Source: Palsa-506 sp963707065
GTDB lineage: Bacteria; Actinomycetota; Actinomycetes; Streptosporangiales; Streptosporangiaceae
Direction of reading: 5' to 3'
Assembly: GCA_963707065.1 (NCBI GenBank)
Contig: CAVPPJ010000034.1
Coordinates: 62,001-126,000 of the forward strand
Length of the DNA: 64,000 nt
The translations under genes and the position numbers were made by a program. Under the pieces are notes generated by a model. That model saw only the letters and a program-made list of their open reading frames with translations. It did no database searches and was not told where the DNA came from. Below are positions 16,966 through 25,276 of the stretch, one piece after another; the first letter of the stretch is position 1; the number at the start of each line of letters is the position of its first letter.

Positions 16966-17504
16966 CCGACCCGGGACGGATGGCGTTTCCGCTGGTACGC
17001 GGCGGCTACGGCGCGGTCCTGCTGTGCGCTCCTGGTACGGCGATCCGGCTATCCGGTGCCGGGCCGGCCAGCTCGCGCACCCTGGCGGTGACTCGGGTGC
17101 TTGGCGCCCGGCACCTGATCCAGGCGGCGGTGACCGCGGCGGCGCCGAACGCCGCGGTGCTGACCGTCGGCGCTCAGGTCGACTGCGCCCATGCCGCATC
17201 GATGCTGGCGGTTGCCGCCGCCAGCCGGCCGCTGCGCCGGGCCGGGCTCGCGGACGGGCTGATCGCGACCGTTCTTGCCGTGGCGGGCCTTGCCGTGGCG
17301 GGCACGGGCACGGCACGGCCTCCGCGGCGGCAGCGGGCACGGGCACGGCACGGCCTCCGCTTCCTGGCGGCCGTCCGCTGGTTACGCCGGGCTGAGGCGC
17401 ATGTGCAGGCGGACGCTGGTTCCGGCCGGGCCAGAGCGCAGCTCGACCAGGTCGCAGACCTGGTTGACCACCCAGAGTCCCTGGCCGCCGAGAGTGCTGA
17501 GTGA
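16962..17504 (+). CDS. Hypothetical protein with hydrophobic segments; C-terminus altered by a 35-bp duplication
   Basis: The GTG start overlaps the SDR stop (GTGA). The first ~110 residues include VLGARHLIQAAVTAAAPNAA and GLIATVLAVAGLAVAGTG, suggesting a small membrane protein. I do not recognise the family. A 28-bp sequence is repeated with a 35-bp period (17298 and 17333). Because 35 is not a multiple of three, the frame after it changes. With one copy removed the frame would run PPLPGGRPLVTPG and stop at 17395. With both copies it continues to 17504, antisense to the neighbouring anti-sigma gene. The shorter end is more believable. Confidence 0.5.
   Translation: MTDPGRMAFPLVRGGYGAVLLCAPGTAIRLSGAGPASSRTLAVTRVLGARHLIQAAVTAAAPNAAVLTVGAQVDCAHAASMLAVAAASRPLRRAGLADGLIATVLAVAGLAVAGTGTARPPRRQRARARHGLRFLAAVRWLRRAEAHVQADAGSGRARAQLDQVADLVDHPESLAAESAE
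17298..17360 (+). repeat. 35-bp-period tandem duplication inside a hypothetical gene
   Basis: The 28-mer starting gcgggcacgggcacggcacg occurs at 17298-17325 and 17333-17360. The period is out of frame and changes the C-terminus of the overlapping ORF. Confidence 0.85.
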
Positions 17505-18326
17505 CGGCGGGCGCCGGCCGGCCAGCGGATCGGTGATCCGGCCCTGGTCGTCGAGCTGGCAGATGAGGCTGTCCCGGGTGCGCCAGACATGCAGGATGCC
17601 GCCGGCCCGGGTATGGCGGAGCGTGTTGGCGGCGACCTCGCTGACCGCCAGCACGAGGTCGGCGGTGCGGCCGGAGGTAAGCCCGGCCTCGGCAGCGTGG
17701 CTGGCGACGAAGTCGCGTATCGAGCGCAGGTTCGCCGCGTAGCGGAGCCTGGCCGCGCGCGACGGCGGCTCGGACAGCGGCGAGTCGCAGCCTGGCGGGA
17801 TGCCGCCCGGCCCCGGGTACTCGGCGCTGGCCTGCTCTTCGCCGCCGTGTACCAGGACGGGATGGGTCCGCCGGGCGTCGTCGATGACCGATGACGCGAG
17901 TGCGCTGGTGTCGTAAGGGCACAAGATAGTGACCGGCGCATCGCAGAACGCCGGGTTGATCAGCGCCTCGTGCCTGGCCGTCTCGCGCAGCTCCTCGGCG
18001 GAGCGCGCGGGCCAGGCAGGCTCGCCGACATACCTGATGCGCCGTCCCGGGTGAGCATCGACGAAGGCGCTGACTGCCGGGATAATCCGTGCCGGGTTAC
18101 GGCCCATCATGGCCATGTCGTCGAAGACGACCTGGCCCGAGTATGGCGTCAGCCGGTCACGCAGCAGGTCGGCGGCCGGGCCGGGCACGGCCACGTAGAC
18201 CGGCTCCGCGCGGGCCAGGCCGGTACGCACGAACGCCAGCAGGGTCGCCAGGTACTCCTGGCTGCTGCGGTACAGCAGCGCCAGATGATGGAATCCGTCA
18301 TCAGCGTGTTTCGCGTCAGGCATCAT
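17382..18326 (-). CDS. MEDS-domain anti-sigma regulatory factor (HATPase_c_2)
   Basis: The ~314-residue protein combines an N-terminal MEDS (DcmR-type sensory) domain with a C-terminal RsbW-like GHKL ATPase. The MEDS part includes DDGFHHLALLYRSSQEYLAT and VYVAVPGPAADLLRDRL. The ATPase part has the N-box VLAVSEVAANTLRHTRAGG and the G-box TLGGQGLWVVNQVCDLVELR. Proteins of this layout bind or phosphorylate STAS antagonists and sequester SigB-type sigma factors. It sits between the sigma gene and a divergently oriented STAS gene, supporting a partner-switching role (inference). The start at the ATG pair 18326/18323 has no good Shine-Dalgarno sequence, so it is uncertain. Confidence 0.85.
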   Translation of the reverse strand: MMPDAKHADDGFHHLALLYRSSQEYLATLLAFVRTGLARAEPVYVAVPGPAADLLRDRLTPYSGQVVFDDMAMMGRNPARIIPAVSAFVDAHPGRRIRYVGEPAWPARSAEELRETARHEALINPAFCDAPVTILCPYDTSALASSVIDDARRTHPVLVHGGEEQASAEYPGPGGIPPGCDSPLSEPPSRAARLRYAANLRSIRDFVASHAAEAGLTSGRTADLVLAVSEVAANTLRHTRAGGILHVWRTRDSLICQLDDQGRITDPLAGRRPPSLSTLGGQGLWVVNQVCDLVELRSGPAGTSVRLHMRLSPA

Positions 18327-18632
18327 AAGCAACCGGGGCGGTTCCGGTCGGCTAGCTAGCCGACCAGCCACGTCGGCAGGCGGCAGCGCGGCATGGCCAC
18401 GCCGGCCGTCTCCCTTCCCCCCGGGCAAGCACCTCCCTCAGTCCAATCCGGGCGCGCCGCTGGCAACGTACCCGGCAGTTGCCGGAATCGCGTCACCAGA
18501 ATGTTACGCGCACCTAATTTCGTCTAGTCCCCCGCAATGGCGAGGGCATGCACGCACCGATGACATTCGTCCGGGCTTACGATGGTCACCTATCGCCGCC
18601 CCGGCCCTGGGGCCTCTTTCGCGGGAGGCAGG
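18327..18632. other. Divergent intergenic region with a 20-bp palindrome
   Basis: The gap between the anti-sigma and STAS genes carries a perfect palindrome GGTCGGCTAGCTAGCCGACC at 18346-18365, only ~20 nt upstream of the anti-sigma ATG. It could be an operator or an mRNA hairpin. A second possible STAS start (ATG 18582) falls in the same region. No other gene is supported. Confidence 0.5.
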
Positions 18633-19082
18633 TTGGACGCACTCCGGCTGTCGTCCGAGCAGCGCGGCGACAGCGTGATCGTCACGATCCGCGGTGAGCT
18701 TGACGTTGTTACCAGCGGGCAGTTCGACGAATGCCTGGCCCGCGCCCGCCGGGACCATGACCACGTCATCCTCGATCTGGCCGCGGTCGATTTCATGGAC
18801 ACCAGTTCGCTGGCTGTCATCGTCGGCCACTGGAAGAAGCTCACGGCGTCCGGCGGGACGCTGGCGCTCGCTGGCGCCCGCTACAAGTACACGAAGGCGC
18901 TGTGGATTACCGGGCTGGCCGACCGGCTGCCGTTTTACGAGAGCGTGGAGCAGGCACTCGCCGCGGGCCCGGCAGCCCCGTCCGCCGGGATCGCCGCTGA
19001 CCGCCAGCCCGGCCCGGCCGGTGACCGCCAGCCTGACCTGGCCGGTGACCGCGGCCGGCCTGGCCGGGGATGCCGCCGCTGA
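18633..19082 (+). CDS. STAS-domain anti-sigma factor antagonist
   Basis: The protein has a complete STAS domain: DSVIVTIRGELDVVTSGQFD, HVILDLAAVDFMDTSSLAVI and ASGGTLALAGARYKYTKALW. The phospho-acceptor Ser lies in the DTSSL motif, as in RsbV/BldG. A repetitive tail with DRQPGPAGDRQPDLAGDRG follows. It should bind an RsbW-like ATPase when unphosphorylated and thereby free the sigma factor. I favour the TTG at 18633 because GGGAGG precedes it by ~5 nt; ATG 18582 is an alternative. The divergent MEDS-ATPase and the downstream PP2C phosphatase complete a partner-switch set. Confidence 0.88.
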   Translation: MDALRLSSEQRGDSVIVTIRGELDVVTSGQFDECLARARRDHDHVILDLAAVDFMDTSSLAVIVGHWKKLTASGGTLALAGARYKYTKALWITGLADRLPFYESVEQALAAGPAAPSAGIAADRQPGPAGDRQPDLAGDRGRPGRGCRR

Positions 19083-19138
19083 TGGCGCCAGGCCGGCGTA
19101 GCCAGCCCGCGCCGTCACTGCACGGTCAGCCCGCGCCG

Positions 19139-21411
19139 TTACTGCAGGTGGACGGCGACGAGGCAGGCGTCATCGTCGGTGTCCGATGCCGCGTGGCTCA
19201 GTATGTGGTCGGCGTATCGCGCGACGTCGGTGACGGGCCGGCTGGCCACCCGGAGCAGGGACTGCATCGCCTCGTCGATCGGATCGCCGCGGCGCTCGAC
19301 CAGTCCGTCGGTGAACAGCAGCAGGGTGTCACCAGGGCGCAGTGACGTCGTGACTTCCTCATACGAGAAATCCGGGTCCGCGCCGAGCAGGATTCCCTCG
19401 GGCAGCGAGAGCTCGCTGGCCTGGCCGTCCCGCACCAGCACCGGCGGCAGGTGACCGGCCCGCGCCCACCGCAGGGTCCGGCTGGCCGGATCGTAGAGGC
19501 CGCAGACGGCCGTGCCGATGATGCCGTCGGTGAGATGGCAGGCGACGTTGTTCAGCCAGCCGAGCAGCGTGGCCGGTCCCGCGCCGGTGATCGCGAGCCC
19601 GCGCAGGCAGTTCCGCAGCGCCACCATCCCGGTAACCGCGTCGATTCCGTGCCCGGCGATGTCGCCCACCGTGAGCAGCACCTGCCTGGTCGGCAGCATG
19701 ACCGTGTCGTACCAGTCGCCGCTGACCAGGTTCCCGGTACCGGCCGGCCGGTACCGGGCCGCTACCTCCAGCCCGGCCGCCTCGACCGGCTTGGCCGCCC
19801 GCGGCGTGATGGCCTGCTGCAGCCGCAGCGCCAGCCGGTGTTCCTCCTGGGCGCGTTCCTCCGTATCGGCCAGCCGGTCACGCGTCGCGGCGAGTGCTAC
19901 CTGAGTGTGGTACTGAGCCGAGACGTCCTGGAACGCACCGCGCAGGGCAACCAGGGTGCCCGCCGGATCGGTGACCGGCTCGGCGAAGACGCGCATCTGC
20001 CGCGTGCTGCCGTCATCGGCCCGGATGATCCGGAATGCGGCGGCTGTCGCTCTCTTCTCCTGCAGCAGCGTCTCCTGGAAGCGCTCGACGCCGGGGATAT
20101 CGTCGGCCGGGACGTGCGCATGCAGGTCAGCGACCGGGATCGGGGTTCCCGGCTGCTGACCGAACAGGGCGAACGTCGGGCTCGTCCACCGGACGTCGCC
20201 GGTGAGCAGGTTCTCCTCCCAGCCGCCGATCCGGCCAAGCCGCTGGGCGTGCTGGAGCAGCACCCCCAGCCGCTCGGCGTCGTCTGCCCGCCGCCAGGCG
20301 ATCACCACGCCGTCGAACAGGCGCGCGATGCGGATGCTGAGCACCGGCGCCGCTGTCGCGTCGCCGAGGCCGCTGCTGACGCCGCCGGACATGTGCAGCG
20401 ACTCGCCGGTAGCGAGCACCTGGGCCGCCTGGTCATACAGGCCGCCGTCGGCGGCCGCGGCCGGATACGCCTCCAGCAGGGTCATGCCCGCCAGCTGGGC
20501 CGCGCTCCGGCCGGCCGGGTCACCGAAACCCTCGCTGACGTGGTCGATGCGGAAATCGGTCAGCCGCCCGTTCTCGTCCCGCAGCGCGGAGGTGACCACG
20601 GCGGACTCCACCAGCCCATCCAGGAGCCCGAGCAGCCAGGATGCGCCGTGGTCGGCGGCGAGATCGCCGTTGGGCAGCCGGGCGCCGAGTGCCTGCGCGC
20701 ACACCTCCGCGAGGGCCGTCAGCTGGCGGCGCTGCGCGGTGGGGAAATCCTCGACGGCGCCGGCCAGCAGGCCTCCATCACCCCGAACGTGGTTCCCGCG
20801 ACCCGCAGCGGCAGCACCGCGCGGGCTCCCTCCGGCCAGCGGCCCATCAGCGGCGTGCTATCCCCGTCCGGGCGCCCGGCGGGCCACCACAGGCCGCCGC
20901 CGTCCCTGGCCACCCGCGGGATCAGCGAGTTCATCTCCGGCGGCAGTCGCCGCCACCGGCTGGCCTCGGCCAGCCCGAAGCCGGCCTGGCAGGCCAGCTG
21001 CAGGCCGCCATCGGCGTCGATCAGCCAGAGTGCGACCGCGATCGCTCCCGCCGGGGCCAGGGCCTGATCCAGCAGCGCAGCGGCCATGCCGGCGCCGTCA
21101 GCGGCGAGCTCGATGGCGGCCCCGGCCAGGCTGAGCCGGCCGCCGTCCGGCTCGGCGGCGGCCACCGGATGCTGGCTGGTCACCTCGGCGGCCAGCTCGG
21201 CGACCGTCGTCCCGGCTTCCGCTGCCAGGTGCGCGAGCTGCCGCTGCGCCTCGGCCGGCCCGCAGCCGAGCCGCTCCATCAGCATTCCCCTGGCCAGGTC
21301 CACGACGGCGCGGGCGGCGGCGCGGGAGCGGACTGCGTCCAGCTCATTCCGCTGCCGGGCGATCAGCGAAGTCAGCCGGGCGGCCGCCTGGTCGCCGCTT
21401 GCCGCTGTCAC
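19139..21411 (-). CDS. ANTAR-GAF-PAS-PAS-PP2C (SpoIIE/RsbU-type) phosphatase, frameshifted
   Basis: Two minus-strand frames form one ~757-residue protein. From GTG 21411 come an ANTAR-like helical domain (AVVDLARGMLMERLGCGPAE) and a GAF domain (residues ~95-215). The second frame continues EDFPTAQRRQLTALAEVCAQ, then two PAS domains (around LTDFRIDHVSEGFGDPAGRS and GRIGGWEENLLTGDVRWTSP). A PP2C phosphatase follows with GNLVSGDWYDTVML, VGDIAGHGIDAVTG, LLLFTDGLVERRG and DTDDDACLVAV metal-binding motifs. One base appears to be missing near 20757. RsbU-type phosphatases dephosphorylate STAS antagonists, here presumably the neighbouring one. ANTAR fused to a phosphatase is a noteworthy combination. 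Confidence 0.85.
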
Positions 21412-21604
21412 AGTCGCTCGCTTTCCTGGGCCGGTCGGCGGGGCCGGGCCGCCCGCGGCCGGAGGCCGCGTTGCCGGGGCGCGATTTGTCCTCGCCGGTT
21501 ACGACCCATCATCCCGCTAACGCCGATCGTGGCAGTATCGAACTGTCAGTTACAGCAGTGGACGACGGGATGCTGCCCGGGCCGGGCAGCTACGAGGAGC
21601 ACCG

Positions 21605-24600
21605 ATGACGAAGGTCGCCGAGGAGGGCAAGCCGCCTGCCGATGCGGGGTTACAGCATCTGCTGGCGGGCCTGGTGGCCGTGCGGGGCGGCGATTTCAGT
21701 ACCCGGCTGCCGCAGGTGGGTGACCCGCTGATGGACGAGATCGCCACGGTATTCAACGGCATGACCGACCAGCTCGCGCTCTTCACCTCCGAGGTGACGC
21801 GGGTGGCCCGCGAGGTCGGCACCGAGGGCGAACTCGGCGGCCAGGCCCAGGTACCCGCCGTGGCGGGCACCTGGAAGGACCTGACTGATTCGGTCAACGC
21901 CATGGCCGGGAACCTGACCAGCCAGGTCCGCAATATCGCCCAGGTGACGACTGCGGTGGCCAGGGGAGACCTGAGCCAGAAGATCACCGTCGGCGCGCGC
22001 GGGGAGATCCTGGAGCTGAAGGACACCATTAACACGATGGTCGACGAGCTGTCCTCGTTCGCCGACGAGGTGACCCGGGTAGCCCGCGAGGTCGGCACCG
22101 AGGGCATCCTCGGCGGCCAGGCGCAAGTGCCCGGCGTCGGCGGGACCTGGCGCGATCTCACCGCCTCGGTGAACTCGATGGCCGGGAACCTGACCGCGCA
22201 GGTCCGCTCGATCGCCCAGGTGGCAACGGCCGTCGCGGAAGGTGACCTGAGCCAGAAGATCACCGTCGACGCGCGCGGGGAGATCCTGGAGCTGAAGACC
22301 ACCATCAACACGATGGTCGACCAGCTGTCCTCGTTCGCCGACGAGGTGACCCGGGTGGCCCGCGAGGTCGGCACGGACGGCAGCCTCGGCGGCCAGGCCG
22401 ACGTGAAAGGCGTCTCCGGCACGTGGAAGGACCTGACCGAGTCAGTCAACGTGATGGCGGCCAACCTGACCGGCCAGGTCAGGAACATCGCCCAGGTGAC
22501 GACCGCGGTGGCCAGGGGAGACCTGAGCCAGAAGATCCGCGTCGACGCGCGCGGGGAGATCCTGGAGCTGAAGGACACCATCAACACGATGGTCGACCAG
22601 CTGTCCGCGTTCGCCGACGAGGTGACCCGGGTCGCCCGTGACGTCGGCACCGAGGGCATCCTCGGCGGCCGGGCAACAGTCCCGAATGTCGCCGGCACCT
22701 GGAAGGACCTGACCGACAACGTCAACTCGATGGCGACCAACCTGACCAGCCAGGTGCGCAACATCGCCCAGGTCACCACCGCCGTCGCCCAGGGCGACCT
22801 GTCGAAGCGGATCGACGTCGACGCGCGCGGGGAGATCCTGGAGCTGAAGACCACCATCAACACGATGGTCTACCAGCTATCGTCCTTCGCCGCCGAGGTC
22901 ACCCGCGTCGCGCGGGAGGTCGGCAGCGAGGGGCGGCTCGGCGGCCAGGCCGAGGTCGAAGGCGTGTCCGGTACCTGGAAGCGCCTGACGGAGAACGTCA
23001 ACGAGCTGGCCGGGAACCTGACCCGCCAGGTACGGGCGATCGCCGCGGTGACCAGCGCGGTCGCCACCGGCAATCTCACCCGGTCCATCTCCGTCGAGGC
23101 CCAGGGCGAGGTAGCCGAGCTCAAGGACAACATCAACGCGATGGTCCAGTCGCTGCGGGAGACCACGAAGGCCAACCAGGAGCAGGAGTGGCTGCAGACC
23201 AGCCTGGCCCGCATCGCCGGGCTGATGCAGGGCCACCGCGATCTTGCCACCGTCGCCGAGCTCATCGTGAACGAGCTTGTCCCGCTGGTCGGCGCTCAGC
23301 ACGGCACGTTCTTCCTGGCCGACGGCACCGGCGATGATGCCCGGCTGCGCCTGATCGCTGGGTACGGCCTGCCGGCCGGTATCGAGTCACCCAGCCAGTT
23401 CCGGCTCGGCCAGTCGCTGATCGGACAGGTGGCGAAGACCAGGAAGCCCATCGTCGTGACGGATGCCCCGGCCGACTACGTGAAGATCTCCTCCGGGCTC
23501 GGCGAGGCCACCCCGGTCAACCTCGCCGTGCTGCCGGTCGTCTTCGAGGACCGGGTCCTCGGCGTGTTCGAGGCAGGCTCGTTCAACCGGTTCACCCAGG
23601 TGCACCAGGACTTCCTTGAGCAGCTGATGGAGACGATCGGCGTCAACGTCAACGCCATCATCGCGAACTCGCGGACCGACGCGCTGCTCGCGGAGTCCCA
23701 GCGGCTGGCCGCGGAGCTGCAGGCCCGCTCCGGGGAGCTGCAGGCACGGCAGGAGGAGCTGCAGCGGTCAAACGAGGACCTGGAGGATAAGGCCGAGCAA
23801 CTGGCCCGGCAGAACCGGGACATCGAGGTCAAGAACGTCGAGATCGAGCAGGCCAGGCAGGAGATCGAGGAACGGGCCAGGCAGCTGGACCTGGCCTCCA
23901 GGTACAAGTCGCAGTTCCTCGCGAACGTCTCGCACGAGCTGCGTACCCCGCTCAACAGCCTGCTTATCCTGGCTCGGCTGCTCGCGCAGAATCCCGCCGC
24001 GAACCTGACGCCCAAGCAGGTCGAGTACGCGCACGTCATTCACTCGTCGGGGTCAGACCTGCTGCAGCTCATTAACGACATCCTGGATCTGTCCAAGGTC
24101 AAGGCCGGCCGGATGGACATCCATCCGGAGCGCTTCGCGCTGAGCACGCTGGTGGAGGAACTGCAGGCCATCTTCCAGCCGCTGACCGCGGAGAAGGGCC
24201 TGGAATTCGTGGTCGAGCCGCAGGACGGGGTGCCGGCCGAGCTCTTCACGGACAAGCAGCGGCTGCGCCAGATCCTGCACAACCTGCTGTCCAACGCGGT
24301 CAAGTTCACCGAGCGAGGACGCGTGAACCTGAGCATCGGCGTGGCCGGACGGCGAGATCAGGGCGCCGATCCGGTCATCGCCTTCTCGGTCACCGATACC
24401 GGAATCGGCATCTCGGATGACAACCTGACGACTATTTTCGATGCCTTCCAGCAAGGCGACGGCACCACCAGCCGCCGCTACGGCGGGACGGGCCTCGGCC
24501 TGGCGATCTGCCGTGAGGTCGCTGCGCAGCTCGGCGGCCGGGTCTGGGCGGAAAGCCAGCTCGGCAGCGGCAGCACCTTCACCCTTGACCTGCCACGTTC

Positions 24601-25273
24601 CTATCCGGGACTGGCCGACGCCGTCGCGTCCGGCCGGGCCGACGCGATACCGTCCGGCCGGGCGGACGCCGTCCGGTCCGGCCGGGCGGACGCCGCCGGG
24701 CCGGATGAGGCGCTTCAGCCGGCCGGACCGCCGCCCCGCCTGACACCAACGCTGTCGCTGGCCCCGGATCCGCTGCGGCCGGCCCTGGATCCGCGGTGGG
24801 CACAGGATTCGCGGTGGGCACAGGATCCGCCGGCGCCGCCCGGTGAGGTGGCTGCGTCCGGCCAGCCCGGCGCCTACCCCGTCCTGCGCGGCAAGAAGGT
24901 CCTGATCGTCGACGACGACGTCCGGAACGTGTTCGCGATCACCAGCATCCTCGAGCTCTACGGGCTGGCCGTCGTGCACGCGCCCGACGGCCGTAAGGGC
25001 GTCGACATGCTGCAGGACAGCGACGACATCGATCTCGTGCTGATGGACGTGATGATGCCCGAGATGGACGGGCACGCGACGATGACCGCGATCAGGGCGA
25101 TGCCGCGGTTCGCGAGCCTGCCCATCATCGCGGTGACCGCCCGGGCCATGCAGGGCGACCGGGACAAGAGCCTGTCCGCCGGCGCCAGCGACTACGTCAC
25201 CAAGCCGGTCGATACCGAGGAACTCCTCGCCTGCATGGAGCGCTGGCTCGCTCCCGGCGAGCCCGTCCGGTGA
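21605..25273 (+). CDS. HAMP-array/GAF hybrid sensor histidine kinase (1222 aa)
   Basis: This cytoplasmic hybrid kinase has no transmembrane segment. Residues ~10-510 are an array of about six HAMP-type units with a 92-residue period. Units contain phrases such as QVRNIAQVTTAVARGDLSQK and DARGEILELKDTINTMVDQL. A GAF domain (~540-690) and a long coiled coil (~695-765) follow. The HisKA phospho-acceptor is H777 (NVSHELRTPLNS). HATPase motifs are NLLSNAVKFTERG, DTGIGISD and GGTGLGLAICREV, then a repetitive linker. A C-terminal receiver domain has D1148 (LVLMDVMMPEMDG). Related actinobacterial and Nik1-type fungal proteins respond to osmotic or cytoplasmic stress. It is divergent from the ANTAR-PP2C phosphatase. 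Confidence 0.95.
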   Translation: MTKVAEEGKPPADAGLQHLLAGLVAVRGGDFSTRLPQVGDPLMDEIATVFNGMTDQLALFTSEVTRVAREVGTEGELGGQAQVPAVAGTWKDLTDSVNAMAGNLTSQVRNIAQVTTAVARGDLSQKITVGARGEILELKDTINTMVDELSSFADEVTRVAREVGTEGILGGQAQVPGVGGTWRDLTASVNSMAGNLTAQVRSIAQVATAVAEGDLSQKITVDARGEILELKTTINTMVDQLSSFADEVTRVAREVGTDGSLGGQADVKGVSGTWKDLTESVNVMAANLTGQVRNIAQVTTAVARGDLSQKIRVDARGEILELKDTINTMVDQLSAFADEVTRVARDVGTEGILGGRATVPNVAGTWKDLTDNVNSMATNLTSQVRNIAQVTTAVAQGDLSKRIDVDARGEILELKTTINTMVYQLSSFAAEVTRVAREVGSEGRLGGQAEVEGVSGTWKRLTENVNELAGNLTRQVRAIAAVTSAVATGNLTRSISVEAQGEVAELKDNINAMVQSLRETTKANQEQEWLQTSLARIAGLMQGHRDLATVAELIVNELVPLVGAQHGTFFLADGTGDDARLRLIAGYGLPAGIESPSQFRLGQSLIGQVAKTRKPIVVTDAPADYVKISSGLGEATPVNLAVLPVVFEDRVLGVFEAGSFNRFTQVHQDFLEQLMETIGVNVNAIIANSRTDALLAESQRLAAELQARSGELQARQEELQRSNEDLEDKAEQLARQNRDIEVKNVEIEQARQEIEERARQLDLASRYKSQFLANVSHELRTPLNSLLILARLLAQNPAANLTPKQVEYAHVIHSSGSDLLQLINDILDLSKVKAGRMDIHPERFALSTLVEELQAIFQPLTAEKGLEFVVEPQDGVPAELFTDKQRLRQILHNLLSNAVKFTERGRVNLSIGVAGRRDQGADPVIAFSVTDTGIGISDDNLTTIFDAFQQGDGTTSRRYGGTGLGLAICREVAAQLGGRVWAESQLGSGSTFTLDLPRSYPGLADAVASGRADAIPSGRADAVRSGRADAAGPDEALQPAGPPPRLTPTLSLAPDPLRPALDPRWAQDSRWAQDPPAPPGEVAASGQPGAYPVLRGKKVLIVDDDVRNVFAITSILELYGLAVVHAPDGRKGVDMLQDSDDIDLVLMDVMMPEMDGHATMTAIRAMPRFASLPIIAVTARAMQGDRDKSLSAGASDYVTKPVDTEELLACMERWLAPGEPVR
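21995..22850 (+). repeat. 276-bp-period internal repeat array encoding HAMP units
   Basis: The word gcgcgcggggagatcctgga occurs at 21995, 22271, 22547 and 22823, exactly 276 bp (92 codons) apart. Surrounding sequence is also highly similar between units at the DNA level. Recent duplication or gene conversion of HAMP units is likely. Confidence 0.9.
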
Positions 25274-25276
25274 GCG

